From assembly GCA_019117205.1 (NCBI GenBank), contig DXAC01000042.1, forward strand, positions 1 to 57,388: a DNA stretch of 57,388 nt, given 5' to 3'. The notes under the pieces are model-generated. The model worked only from the letters and a program-made list of their open reading frames with translations. It was not told the DNA's origin and made no database searches. Position numbers and translations under genes: made by a program. Positions 8,835 to 16,348 of the stretch are shown here, piece after piece; positions within the stretch are counted from its first letter, which is position 1, and every line of letters starts with the position of its first letter. The stretch comes from Candidatus Allofournierella merdigallinarum. Lineage in GTDB: Bacteria > Bacillota > Clostridia > Oscillospirales > Ruminococcaceae.

Positions 8835-9572
8835 TTATTCTTCGCACACTGCGTCGTACTTATTGATGATGAAGTCGTCGGTCTCGCCGGTGGCAAGGTC
8901 GATGGCCCGCACGAAGAGGCTCACCTTGTTGTCCTCGTTCAGCGCCGCCCACATCTTCACCGCCAGCTCCTCCGGCTCCTCCGGCAGGGCCACCCGCTCC
9001 GGCTCGCCCTCGAAGCTGGGAATGGGACTGCCGTCGCACTTGTAGGTGTGCAGGAAATGGCCCTCGCCGGCCATCGGCTGGGGATACTCGAAGAAGTACC
9101 GCCGGCAGCTTTCGCCGTTGCCGTCGGCGCTTTTCAAAATGGACAGCTTGTAGCTGCACGCCCCCTGGCCCCGCTCCAGGATGCCGCTGATGCGGGGGGT
9201 CCAGTTGGGGCCGTCCGGCTCGAACGTCCGGGTGCGCAGGGCGGACTCGAAGCTGCCGCCCCGGGCCAGCTCTTCAAAGACGGTGTCCGTCTGGTCGCCG
9301 TTGGTGACGATGTGGACGTCCTCCCCCGCGGTGCGCACCGGGTTGTAGATGATCAGGCTGGGGTCTTCCAGCTTTGCCGGGTCCGCCGCCAGGGTGCGGA
9401 TGCCGCCGATCTGGGGCACCGGGTCGAACACCCGGTTGCGGCTGTTGGCGCTGCGGCCCATGATGAAGTAGGCGATGAGCGCCCTTTTGCCGCTGGGGGC
9501 AAGGCCCAGCACGATGCCCCGGCCGGGGTAGGCATTCTCCTTGAGCAGCTTGTACAGGTCCTCCCGTTTCAT
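8835..9572 (-). CDS. purO: IMP cyclohydrolase, PurO-like
   Basis: A 245-residue protein that I assign to the PurO-like IMP cyclohydrolase family (Pfam IMP_cyclohyd), which closes FAICAR to IMP. Supporting points are the N-terminal YPGRGIVLGLAPSGKRALIAY, the downstream GRSANSRNRVF segment, the YNPVR motif and the position 13 bases ahead of a PurH that lacks its own cyclohydrolase domain. PurO was first described in archaea, so this is a non-orthologous replacement inside a bacterial operon. I chose the ATG at 9570-9572, with AAGGGAGAG upstream, over the one seven codons earlier. The function rests on family resemblance plus context. Confidence 0.82.
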   Translation of the reverse strand: MKREDLYKLLKENAYPGRGIVLGLAPSGKRALIAYFIMGRSANSRNRVFDPVPQIGGIRTLAADPAKLEDPSLIIYNPVRTAGEDVHIVTNGDQTDTVFEELARGGSFESALRTRTFEPDGPNWTPRISGILERGQGACSYKLSILKSADGNGESCRRYFFEYPQPMAGEGHFLHTYKCDGSPIPSFEGEPERVALPEEPEELAVKMWAALNEDNKVSLFVRAIDLATGETDDFIINKYDAVCEE

Positions 9573-9614
9573 CTCTTCACTCTCCCTTTTCATTTCCCGC
9601 GCTGCCGCGCTGGT

Positions 9615-10214
9615 TCAGCCTTTGTCGTATTGGGCGCACACCTTTGCCAGCGCCGCGGGCAGCAGTTTCCATTCGGCCTGCTCCATCACCCGTTTTTGCA
9701 GCGTCTCGGGGGTGTCGCCCTCGGCCACCTCCACCGCCTTCTGGGCGATGATGCGCCCGCCGTCGCACACCTCGTTCACAAAGTGGACGGTGGCGCCGGT
9801 GACCTTGACCCCCTTGGCCAGGGCCGCCTCGTGGACTTTCAGGCCGTACATCCCCTCACCGCAGAAGCTGGGGATGAGGCTGGGGTGGACGTTCAATATG
9901 CGCTCGGGATAGGCGGCGATGACCTTGGGCCCCAGAATGGAGAGGAAGCCCGCCAGCACCACCACGTCGATGGCGTTCTCGCGCAAAACCGCCAGCAGCG
10001 CCTCGTCGAACTCCCCGGCGGCGGCGTAATCCCTGCGGCGGACCACCATGCCGGGCACGCCGGCGTTTTCCGCCCGCTGCAAAGCATACACCCCGGGCTT
10101 TGAGGCCACCACCAGGGAAATTTTGCCGTGGGGGTTTTCCCCCCGCCCCTCGCTGTCCAGCAGGGCCTGGAGGTTGGTGCCCCCGCCGGACACCAGCACC
10201 GCTACTCTCAGCAT
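9615..10214 (-). CDS. purN: Phosphoribosylglycinamide formyltransferase (GAR transformylase)
   Basis: A 199-residue enzyme adding formyl from 10-formyltetrahydrofolate to GAR. It carries the N-terminal [13 protein letters not shown] phosphate-binding loop. The folate and catalytic segment follows as [13 protein letters not shown] (Asn and His), then the aspartate region [15 protein letters not shown]. Length and motifs are standard. Its start overlaps the end of purM by seven bases, so the two are probably translationally coupled. A 42-base gap follows before purO. Confidence 0.95.
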   Translation of the reverse strand: MLRVAVLVSGGGTNLQALLDSEGRGENPHGKISLVVASKPGVYALQRAENAGVPGMVVRRRDYAAAGEFDEALLAVLRENAIDVVVLAGFLSILGPKVIAAYPERILNVHPSLIPSFCGEGMYGLKVHEAALAKGVKVTGATVHFVNEVCDGGRIIAQKAVEVAEGDTPETLQKRVMEQAEWKLLPAALAKVCAQYDKG

Positions 10215-11248
10215 AGCTCCACCCCGTCGCCGCCGACGATCCCGCCCAGCACCCAGGCGTTTTCGCCGTTTTGTTTCAGGATGTCCACGGCCTGTTCGGC
10301 GTCCTCTTTGGCCACCACCAGCACCATGCCCACCCCCATGTTAAAGGTGTTGTACATATCCCGCTCGGGGATGTTGCCCGCCGCCTGGATGTGGCGGAAC
10401 AGGGCCGGGGTGCGCACGCTGCCCTTTTCGATGCGGGCGGCGCAGCCCTTTTTCAGGCAGCGGGGGATGTTCTCATAGAAACCGCCGCCGGTGATGTGGC
10501 TGACCCCCTTGACGGCGACCTTTTCCATCACCGCCAGCACGGGCTTGACATAAATTCTGGTGGGGGCCAGCAGGGCCTCGCCCAAGGTGCAGCCCAGGTC
10601 GGCGTGATATCGTTGGAGCGCCTCGGGGTGGTGCTCCAGGTCGAAGACCCGGCGCACCAGGGAAAAGCCGTTGGAGTGCACCCCCGAGGAGGGCAGGGCG
10701 ATGATCACGTCGCCCTCTTTCATCGTGCTGTTGTCCAAAAGCTTTGCCTTGTCCACCGCGCCCACGGTGAAGCCCGCCAGGTCGTACTCGTCCTCCGGGT
10801 AAAAGCCGGGCATCTCGGCGGTCTCGCCGCCCACCAGGGCGCAGCCGGCCTGGACGCACCCCTCGGCAACGCCCGCCACCAGCCGGGCGATCTTTTCCGG
10901 CACGTTTTTGCCGCAGGCGATGTAGTCCAGGAAAATGAGGGGCTTCGCGCCGGCGCAGACCACGTCGTTGACGCACATGGCCACACAGTCGATGCCCACG
11001 GTGTCGTGCTTGTCCATCAGAAAGGCGATCTTCAGCTTGGTGCCCACCCCGTCGGTGCCGCTTACCAGCACCGGGTGGGGCATGTCGGTGCAGTCCAGCT
11101 CGAACAGGCCGCCGAAGCCCCCCAGGCCCCCGATGCAGCCGGGGGTCATGGTGCGGGCCACGTGCTGCTTCATCAGCTCCACCGCCTTGTAGCCGGCGGT
11201 GATGTCCACCCCGGCGGCGGCGTAGCTGGCGGAATAACTTTTCTCCAT
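10208..11248 (-). CDS. purM: Phosphoribosylformylglycinamidine cyclo-ligase (AIR synthetase)
   Basis: A 346-residue ATP-dependent enzyme closing FGAM to AIR. Typical family features are an N-terminal [20 protein letters not shown], the [12 protein letters not shown] substrate loop, [21 protein letters not shown], and [13 protein letters not shown]. The ribosome binding site TAAGGAG precedes ATG by 10 bases. It lies between purF (24 bases upstream) and purN (overlapping). Intact and of standard length. Confidence 0.96.
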   Translation of the reverse strand: MEKSYSASYAAAGVDITAGYKAVELMKQHVARTMTPGCIGGLGGFGGLFELDCTDMPHPVLVSGTDGVGTKLKIAFLMDKHDTVGIDCVAMCVNDVVCAGAKPLIFLDYIACGKNVPEKIARLVAGVAEGCVQAGCALVGGETAEMPGFYPEDEYDLAGFTVGAVDKAKLLDNSTMKEGDVIIALPSSGVHSNGFSLVRRVFDLEHHPEALQRYHADLGCTLGEALLAPTRIYVKPVLAVMEKVAVKGVSHITGGGFYENIPRCLKKGCAARIEKGSVRTPALFRHIQAAGNIPERDMYNTFNMGVGMVLVVAKEDAEQAVDILKQNGENAWVLGGIVGGDGVELC

Positions 11249-11272
11249 GGCGCTCTGGCTCCTTATCTTGTG

Positions 11273-12712
11273 TCATTCAATGGCGGCGGAGAGCTTTTTC
11301 TCAAACTTGCTCTTCTCGGTGAAAGCGGGGGGCTCGGCGGGGTATTGGCCGGTGAAGCAGCCGGTACACAGGCCCAGCCGGCAGCCCTCGGCGATGTTCT
11401 TCACGCCCTCCACGCTCAAAAAGCCCAGACTGTCCACCCCCAGGATCTCCTGCATCTCCGCCAGGGTGTGGTTGGCGGCGATCAGGTTCTCCCGGCTGTC
11501 CACATCCACCCCGAAGTAGCAGGGGTAGAGGAACTCCGGCGCGCTGGAGAGGAAGTGCACCTGGGTGGCGCCCGCCTCCCGCAGCAGCTGGACGATCTGC
11601 CGGCTGGTGGTGCCCCGGACGATGGAGTCGTCCACCAGCACCACCCGCTTGCCCCGCACCGTGTCGGCGATGGGGTTCAGCTTGATGCGCACCGTGTTCT
11701 CCCGCAGCTTCTGGTCCGGCTGGATAAAGGTGCGGCCGATGTATTTGTTCTTCAAAAAGCCGATGCCGTAGGGGATGCCGCTCTGCTGGGAGTAGCCGAG
11801 GGCCGCGTCCAGCCCCGAGTCCGGCACGCCGATGACCACGTCCGCCTGGATGGGATGCTCCAGCGCCAGCATGGCGCCGGCCCGGCGGCGGGCCCGGTGT
11901 ACCGAGGCGCCGTCCACCACCGAGTCGGGCCGGGCGATGTAGACGAACTCGAAGACGCACAGGCTGGAGGGCTGCCCGCAGTGGGTGCGGATGGAGCGCA
12001 TACCGTTTTCGTCGAACACCACGATCTCGCCGGGCTCCACGTCCCGCACGAACTCGCCGCCGGCGGCGGCGATGGCGCAACTCTCGCTGGCGATCACGTC
12101 GCTGCCGTTCAGCTTGCCGATGCACAGCGGCCGGAAGCCCTGGGGATCCCGGGCGGCGATGAGCTTGCGGGGGCTCATGATGACCAGGCTGTAGGCCCCT
12201 TTCAGCATGGGCATGGTCCTTTCCACCGCCTCCTCGATGCTGCCGCTCACAAGGCGCTGGCGGGTGATGGTGTAGGCGATGACCTCGGTGTCGCTGGTGG
12301 AGTGGAAGATGCCCCCCTCCAGCTCGATGTCCCGGCGCAGCTCGTAGGAGTTGGTCAGGTTGCCGTTGTGGGCAAGGGCCAGGGGCCCTTTCACATGGCG
12401 GATGACAAAGGGCTGGGCGTTGGCCCGCAGGGGGGTGCCGGTGGTGGCATAGCGGCAGTGGCCGATGCACATGCCGCCCCGGGGCATGGTCTCCAGCACA
12501 TCCTTGGTGAACACCTCGTTCACCAGGCCCAGCTCCCGGCGCTTGTAGATAACGCCGTCGTCGTTCACGGCCATGCCGCAACTCTCCTGGCCCCGGTGCT
12601 GCAAAGCGTACAGGCCGTAGTAGGTGGCGGCCACCACATCCAGCGCCTGGTCGCGCCGGTAGACGCCGAACACCCCGCACTCCTCGTGCAGCTTTTCGTC
12701 GAATCGTTCCAT
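11273..12712 (-). CDS. purF: Amidophosphoribosyltransferase
   Basis: A 479-residue enzyme making phosphoribosylamine from PRPP and glutamine, the committing step. The short propeptide MERFDEKLHEE precedes C12 (ECGVFG), the cysteine that becomes the N-terminal glutaminase nucleophile after processing. The C-terminal half has the PRPP loop VVLVDDSIVRGTTS. Cysteines in SLCVFEF, YPCYFG and LGLCTGC match the ligands of the 4Fe-4S cluster known from Bacillus PurF, implying an oxygen-sensitive, processed enzyme. It is the third gene of the operon. Confidence 0.96.
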   Translation of the reverse strand: MERFDEKLHEECGVFGVYRRDQALDVVAATYYGLYALQHRGQESCGMAVNDDGVIYKRRELGLVNEVFTKDVLETMPRGGMCIGHCRYATTGTPLRANAQPFVIRHVKGPLALAHNGNLTNSYELRRDIELEGGIFHSTSDTEVIAYTITRQRLVSGSIEEAVERTMPMLKGAYSLVIMSPRKLIAARDPQGFRPLCIGKLNGSDVIASESCAIAAAGGEFVRDVEPGEIVVFDENGMRSIRTHCGQPSSLCVFEFVYIARPDSVVDGASVHRARRRAGAMLALEHPIQADVVIGVPDSGLDAALGYSQQSGIPYGIGFLKNKYIGRTFIQPDQKLRENTVRIKLNPIADTVRGKRVVLVDDSIVRGTTSRQIVQLLREAGATQVHFLSSAPEFLYPCYFGVDVDSRENLIAANHTLAEMQEILGVDSLGFLSVEGVKNIAEGCRLGLCTGCFTGQYPAEPPAFTEKSKFEKKLSAAIE

Positions 12713-12747
12713 AATTTCCCTTTCTCCCCTTTATAGCTTGCGCCGGC

Positions 12748-13455
12748 TCAGCCCAGCAGCCGGGCCATGACCTCCTGATAGGCCTCTTCCTCGCCGCCCA
12801 GGTCCCGGCGGAACAGGTCCTTGTCCAGGTGGGCGCCGGTGGTGGCGTCCCAGAAGCGGCAGGTGTCGGGGCTGATCTCGTCGGCCAGCACGATGGTCCC
12901 GTCCGCCAGGCGGCCGAACTCCAGCTTGAAATCGATGAGGCGGATGTTAAAGCCCAGCAGGTACTCGCTGAGGATGCTGTTCACCTTGAAAGCGTACTCG
13001 CTGATCTGGTCGATCTCGGCCTGGGTGGCAAGGCCCAGGGCCAGGGCGTGGTAGTGGTTGATCAGCGGGTCGTGCAGGTCGTCGTTTTTATAGCTGAACT
13101 CCAGGGTGGGGCACTGGAGAACGGTGCCCTCGGGCACGCCCAGCCGCTTGGTGAAGCTGCCGGCGGCCACGTTGCGCACGATGACCTCCAGGGGCACGAT
13201 CTGGACCTTTTTCACCAGGGTCTCCCGGTCGCTCAGTTCCTCCACAAAATGGGTGGGCACGCCCTTTTCCTCCAGCATCTTCATCAGGTTGTTGGAAAGG
13301 CGGTTGTTCACCACGCCCTTGCCCCGGATGGTGCCCTTTTTCGCGCCGTCGCCGGCGGTGGCATCGTCCTTGTAATCCACGATGACCAGGTTCGCGTCGT
13401 CGGTGGCGAACACTTTCTTGGCCTTGCCCTCATACAGCTGTTCCATCTTTTTCAT
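12748..13455 (-). CDS. purC: Phosphoribosylaminoimidazole-succinocarboxamide synthase (SAICAR synthetase)
   Basis: A 235-residue enzyme coupling aspartate to CAIR with ATP. It begins [16 protein letters not shown], the typical PurC start and ATP loop. It has [15 protein letters not shown] and the LIDFKLEFG and [12 protein letters not shown] motifs. The ATG at 13453-13455 follows AAAAGGAGAG with good spacing. An in-frame ATG 16 codons earlier overlaps the purE end and has no site. Intact. Confidence 0.96.
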   Translation of the reverse strand: MKKMEQLYEGKAKKVFATDDANLVIVDYKDDATAGDGAKKGTIRGKGVVNNRLSNNLMKMLEEKGVPTHFVEELSDRETLVKKVQIVPLEVIVRNVAAGSFTKRLGVPEGTVLQCPTLEFSYKNDDLHDPLINHYHALALGLATQAEIDQISEYAFKVNSILSEYLLGFNIRLIDFKLEFGRLADGTIVLADEISPDTCRFWDATTGAHLDKDLFRRDLGGEEEAYQEVMARLLG

Positions 13456-13499
13456 CGTTATACTCTCCTTTTTATCATAAAAGTTTGTGATGCGTTTTC

Positions 13500-14006
13500 T
13501 CACAGCTCCGCCAGCTGGGCTTGCAGGGCTTCCTCCTTTTTGGCGATCTGGGCGGCCATGGCGGCGCGGTCGGCGGCAAGGGCCGCGGCCAGGCGCTCGT
13601 CGGTGACAGCCAGGATCTGGGCGGCCAGCACGGCGGCGTTCTTCGCGCCGTTCAGCGCCACGGTGGCCACCGGGATGCCGCTGGGCATCTGCACGGTGGC
13701 GAGCAGGGCGTCCAGCCCGTCCGCCGCGCCCCCTTTCATGGGAATGCCCACCACCGGCAGGGTGGTGTTGGCGGCGATGGCCCCCGCCAGGTGGGCGGCC
13801 ATGCCCGCCGCGCAGAGGATCACCCCAAAGCCCTCGTCCCGGGCGCTTTTGGCAAATTCCGCCGCCTGGGCGGGGGTGCGGTGGGCGCTGAGGATATGGG
13901 CGGCAAAGGGGATATCCAGCCGCCCCAGCTCGGCCACCGCGGCTTTTACCACCGGCCAGTCGCTGTCGCTGCCCATCAAAACCGCCACTTTTTTCGTCTG
14001 TGTCAC
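13500..14006 (-). CDS. purE: N5-carboxyaminoimidazole ribonucleotide mutase
   Basis: A 168-residue PurE, the first structural gene of the operon. It carries the MGSDSDW substrate loop, the SAHRTP motif with the catalytic histidine, and AGMAAHLAG. Class I PurE moves the carboxylate of N5-CAIR to give CAIR and normally works after PurK; no purK is present in this window. The start is a GTG (VTQTKK) with GGGAGG nine bases upstream. It stands 23 bases after the leader terminator, consistent with operon control by attenuation. Confidence 0.94.
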   Translation of the reverse strand: MTQTKKVAVLMGSDSDWPVVKAAVAELGRLDIPFAAHILSAHRTPAQAAEFAKSARDEGFGVILCAAGMAAHLAGAIAANTTLPVVGIPMKGGAADGLDALLATVQMPSGIPVATVALNGAKNAAVLAAQILAVTDERLAAALAADRAAMAAQIAKKEEALQAQLAEL

Positions 14007-14027
14007 CTTGATCGACCTCCCTGTTGT

Positions 14028-14067
14028 GAAAAAAGAAAAGGCGTGGTGCGCTTACACCACTGCCTTT
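14028..14067 (-). terminator. Intrinsic terminator in the purE leader, proximal
   Basis: On the minus strand the arms AAAGGC-(A)-GTGGTG and CACCAC-GCCTTT pair around a 6-base loop and are followed by TTTTCTTTTTT. The stop point lies about 22 bases before the purE GTG, so it can only act as a conditional terminator for the operon. The 5' arm can alternatively pair with CACCCCTTT at 14081-14089, a possible antiterminator. Confidence 0.75.
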
Positions 14068-14070
14068 GTG

Positions 14071-14181
14071 TCACTTCGATAAAGGGGTGCTCTTTCCCCG
14101 CCCGGAGTGGGCGCGCCGCCCCGTCTGCCGGCACTTCGCCCCGCCGTGGGAACCGGGCCGCCCGAACGCACAACGCCCCAT
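14071..14181 (-). CDS. Possible 36-residue leader ORF upstream of purE
   Basis: The ATG at 14179-14181 has a strong GGAGG exactly eight bases upstream. It opens a frame of 36 codons rich in Gly (8) and Arg (6), ending in STPLSK. The stop lies four bases before the proximal terminator stem. The ORF fills the space between the two leader terminators, a layout typical of regulatory leader ORFs. It has no homology I recognise and the composition may simply reflect high GC, so its expression is uncertain. Confidence 0.3.
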   Translation of the reverse strand: MGRCAFGRPGSHGGAKCRQTGRRAHSGRGKSTPLSK

Positions 14182-14197
14182 GCCGCGCACCTCCGCC

Positions 14198-14239
14198 AAA
14201 AAAAATCTTGCCCACCGCCGCAATGCGCGGCGTGCGGGC
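14198..14239 (-). terminator. Intrinsic terminator in the purE leader, distal
   Basis: On the minus strand a GCCGC/GCGGC-cored hairpin closed by GCCC/GGGC (14210-14239, with small bulges) is followed four bases later by eight consecutive T. It lies about 190 bases before purE and upstream of the small leader ORF. It would give an early termination point in the leader. Confidence 0.55.
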
Positions 14240-14271
14240 GCTGGCCCCCGAAAGGGGGTGTCTACCCTTTC

Positions 14272-14300
14272 AGTTTAAAGGGTGCGGCGACAAAATGCAA
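14272..14300 (-). promoter_or_regulatory. Candidate promoter of the purine operon
   Basis: TTGCAT (14295-14300) and TAAACT (14272-14277) on the minus strand are 17 bases apart. It is the best sigma-A-like match in the purE upstream region and resembles the TTGCAT-N17-TAAAAT found before metY. Downstream the transcript would contain a CCCCC/GGGGG hairpin and both leader terminators. No PurR box or purine-riboswitch core was recognised. Confidence 0.4.
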
Positions 14301-14390
14301 CCGATTTTCCCGCCGGCGGGGCATTTTCAGAAGAATTGCCCCGCCCGCTCCCTTTTCGCCGCGCTTTTTTGGCACCATCACCAATCAAAG

Positions 14391-14415
14391 GGGGCGGTAG
14401 TCATACTACCGCCCC
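14391..14415 (-). terminator. Hairpin at the end of the ybaK gene
   Basis: Perfect 10-base arms GGGGCGGTAG and CTACCGCCCC with a 5-base loop overlap the ybaK stop codon. The following CTTTG is a poor T tail, so termination may be incomplete. Confidence 0.4.
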
Positions 14416-14897
14416 GGGCCCGGGGCGGTGAGCGTCGCCAGCTGGCCGCCGCACGCCGCCAGCAGGTCGGCGGGGGCGAGCTCCACCTGGGCCCCAATGC
14501 GCCCGGCGCTGACATAGATGGTGGGCTTGTCCCGGGCGGAGTCGTCCACGCGGGTGACAAAGGGCTTTTTCATCCCCACCGGGCTGCACCCGCCCCGCAC
14601 ATAGCCGGTGGTCTTGAGCAGGTCCGCCACGTGGAGCATGGCCACGCTCTTCTCCCCCACCGCCCGGGCGGCGGCTTTCAGGTCCAGCTCGGCGGCCACC
14701 GGGATGACGAACACGTAAAAGGCCCGGCTGGCCCCCTGGGTCACCAGGGTCTTGAACACCCGCGCCGGGTCCTCCCCCAGCTTTTTCGCCACCGCCACCC
14801 CGTCAATGGCCCCGTCGGAGTGGTCGTACTCGTGAAAGGTGTAGGCGATCTTCGCCTTTTCCAGCATCCGCATGGCGTTGGTCTTGGGCTGGGCCAT
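14406..14897 (-). CDS. ybaK: YbaK/EbsC-family Cys-tRNA(Pro) deacylase
   Basis: A 163-residue protein of the YbaK trans-editing family, which hydrolyses cysteine mischarged onto tRNA-Pro in the cytoplasm. The N-terminal PKTNAMRMLEKAKIAYTFHEYDHSDGAIDG, the KTLVTQG lysine region and the GYVRGGCSPVGMKK loop match the family. The ATG at 14895-14897 follows AAGGAGAAG; the longer frame lacks a site. It is transcribed away from the aroF promoter, and its end faces the purine leader on the same strand. Single gene, intact. Confidence 0.9.
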   Translation of the reverse strand: MAQPKTNAMRMLEKAKIAYTFHEYDHSDGAIDGVAVAKKLGEDPARVFKTLVTQGASRAFYVFVIPVAAELDLKAAARAVGEKSVAMLHVADLLKTTGYVRGGCSPVGMKKPFVTRVDDSARDKPTIYVSAGRIGAQVELAPADLLAACGGQLATLTAPGPGR

Positions 14898-14975
14898 TTT
14901 CCCGCTTCTCCTTTTTGCCGCCCGCCGGGGGCGTTTTCTTTTATTGTAGCACGCCGCGCAAGGGGGCGCTTTCCC

Positions 14976-15004
14976 TTGACAAAGTGCCGCGGGCGTGCTA
15001 TGCT
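14976..15004 (+). promoter_or_regulatory. Promoter of the aroF attenuator and gene
   Basis: TTGACA (14976-14981), a 17-base spacer and TATGCT (14999-15004): five of six -10 bases and all six -35 bases match consensus. Transcription would begin near 15011, about 28 bases before the leader peptide ATG. Confidence 0.85.
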
Positions 15005-15038
15005 TTGCACAAATCTTTTTCCAAACGGAGCGCACACC

Positions 15039-15131
15039 ATGAAGTCTCTGTTCACCGCCAGCATGTATTATTACGGCTTTTACTTTATGATGGGTAAGGG
15101 CCTTGTTTGCTGCGGTCGGTCAGAGATGTGA
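15039..15131 (+). CDS. Tyr/Phe-rich leader peptide of the aroF attenuator
   Basis: A 30-codon ORF with GGAG eight bases before its ATG. It encodes MKSLFTASMYYYGFYFMM followed by GKGLVCCGRSEM. Residues 10-16 contain four Tyr and two Phe, a classic control-codon run for sensing charged tRNA-Tyr and tRNA-Phe. It lies between a near-consensus promoter and an intrinsic terminator, 101 bases ahead of aroF. If the ribosome stalls at the run, the downstream segments 15099-15113 are left free to form an antiterminator. If it reaches the stop at 15129 those segments are masked and the terminator forms. It is too small for routine gene calling. Confidence 0.85.
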   Translation: MKSLFTASMYYYGFYFMMGKGLVCCGRSEM

Positions 15132-15206
15132 GGCGTTTTTGGAAAAAGGCGTCGGCACGGAACACACCGGGCGGTCTGCAGCGGCAGGCCGCCCGGTCTT
15201 GTTTTT
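15099..15206 (+). terminator. aroF attenuator: terminator and competing antiterminator
   Basis: The terminator has arms ACCGGGCGG (15166-15174) and CCGCCCGGT (15189-15197) extended by CTGC/GCAG, followed by CTTGTTTTT. A mutually exclusive pairing is visible: GGCCT (15099-15103) with AGGCC (15186-15190), and GCTGC (15109-15113) with GCAGC (15178-15182). That would break the terminator stem. The arrangement fits translation-coupled attenuation. Confidence 0.8.
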
Positions 15207-15232
15207 GAAATGCGGGAAGGGAGCAAACAGCC

Positions 15233-16246
15233 ATGATCATTATCCTCAAACGAAACGCGGACGCGGCGGCGGTGGCCGCACTGTGCGCCGAGCTGAAAAA
15301 CCAGGGGCTGGCCATCCACGAGAGCCAGGGCGCCGAGACCCACATCCTGGGCCTGGTGGGCGACACCAAGTCCATCGCCGAGAGCTGGGTGCGGGCAAAC
15401 CCGGTGGTGGAGGACGTGCGCCGGGTGAGCGAGCCCTACAAAAAGGCCAACCGGAAGTTCCACCCGGAGGACACGGTGGTAAACGCGGGGGGCGTGAAGA
15501 TCGGCGGCGGCCATTTCGCGGTGATCGCCGGCCCCTGCAGCGTGGAGAGCGAAAGCCAGATCGAGACGGTGGCCGGCGCGGTGCAGGCGGCGGGGGCAAA
15601 GCTTTTGCGGGGCGGCGCTTTCAAGCCCCGCACCTCCCCCTACTCTTTCCAGGGGATGCGGGCCGGGGGGCTGGAGCTGCTGCGCCACGCCCGGGCAAAG
15701 ACCGGTATGCCCATCGTCACCGAGATCATGAACACCGAGCATCTGCCCCTTTTTGCCGACGTGGACCTTATCCAGGTGGGGGCCCGGAACATGCAGAACT
15801 TCGAGCTGCTCAAGGCGGTGGGCCGCAGCGGCCGGCCGGTGCTCTTGAAGCGCGGGCTCTCCGCCACGCTGGAGGAGCTGGTGATGAGCGCCGAGTACAT
15901 CATGGCCGAGGGCAACGAGCAGGTGGTCCTGTGCGAGCGGGGCATCCGCACCTTTGAGCCCAGTATGCGCAACACCCTGGACATCAGCGCGGTGCCCATG
16001 CTGAAAAAGATGACACACCTGCCGGTGGTCATCGACCCCAGCCACGCGGCGGGCATCGCCTGGATGGTGCAGCCGCTGGCGGCGGCGGCGGTGGCCGCCG
16101 GGGCGGACGGGCTGATGATCGAGGTGCACAACGACCCGGCCCATGCCTTGTGCGACGGCGCCCAGAGCCTGACGCCCGCCCAGTTCTCGGCGCTGATGGA
16201 CACCCTGCGCCCGCTGGTGGGCCTTATGGGCAAAACCCTGGACTGA
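15233..16246 (+). CDS. aroF: 3-deoxy-7-phosphoheptulonate synthase (DAHP synthase), type I beta
   Basis: A 337-residue enzyme condensing phosphoenolpyruvate and erythrose 4-phosphate, the entry step of the shikimate pathway. Residues 1 to about 75 form a ferredoxin-like N-terminal domain as in Thermotoga-type enzymes. The KDPG-aldolase-like barrel follows, with VIAGPCSVESE (about 97-107), RGGAFKPRTSPYSFQG, DLIQVGARNMQNFELL and the metal-binding VIDPSHAAG. The ATG follows GGGAGCAAACAGCC. Expression is predicted to fall when Tyr/Phe-tRNAs are charged, through the leader peptide upstream. No adjoining aromatic genes are present. Confidence 0.95.
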   Translation: MIIILKRNADAAAVAALCAELKNQGLAIHESQGAETHILGLVGDTKSIAESWVRANPVVEDVRRVSEPYKKANRKFHPEDTVVNAGGVKIGGGHFAVIAGPCSVESESQIETVAGAVQAAGAKLLRGGAFKPRTSPYSFQGMRAGGLELLRHARAKTGMPIVTEIMNTEHLPLFADVDLIQVGARNMQNFELLKAVGRSGRPVLLKRGLSATLEELVMSAEYIMAEGNEQVVLCERGIRTFEPSMRNTLDISAVPMLKKMTHLPVVIDPSHAAGIAWMVQPLAAAAVAAGADGLMIEVHNDPAHALCDGAQSLTPAQFSALMDTLRPLVGLMGKTLD

Positions 16247-16267
16247 CCGCGCCGGGGCCTTTGCGCC

Positions 16268-16296
16268 TTGCATCCCGGCATCTGATACGGTAAAAT
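16268..16296 (+). promoter_or_regulatory. Promoter of the metY operon
   Basis: TTGCAT (16268-16273), 17-base spacer, TAAAAT (16291-16296), about 50 bases before the metY start. I see no SAM-I or SAM-II riboswitch in the short leader. Confidence 0.6.
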
Positions 16297-16348
16297 AAGG
16301 AAAACGAGCCTCCGCCGCCGGCGGGGCCACTATGGGGAGGGCATCAAC

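Noticed and set aside
10271-12736. An 821-codon plus-strand frame opposite purM and purF
   Set aside because: Same antisense composition artefact; purM and purF are unambiguous on the other strand.
14010-14300. Purine, ZTP or PRPP riboswitch upstream of purE
   Set aside because: I looked for the conserved cores of these RNAs and did not find them. Hairpins and terminators are clear, but no known aptamer could be assigned by eye.
16247-16348. SAM riboswitch or methionine T-box before metY
   Set aside because: The leader after the promoter is only about 50 bases and lacks a T-box sequence or the SAM-I core.
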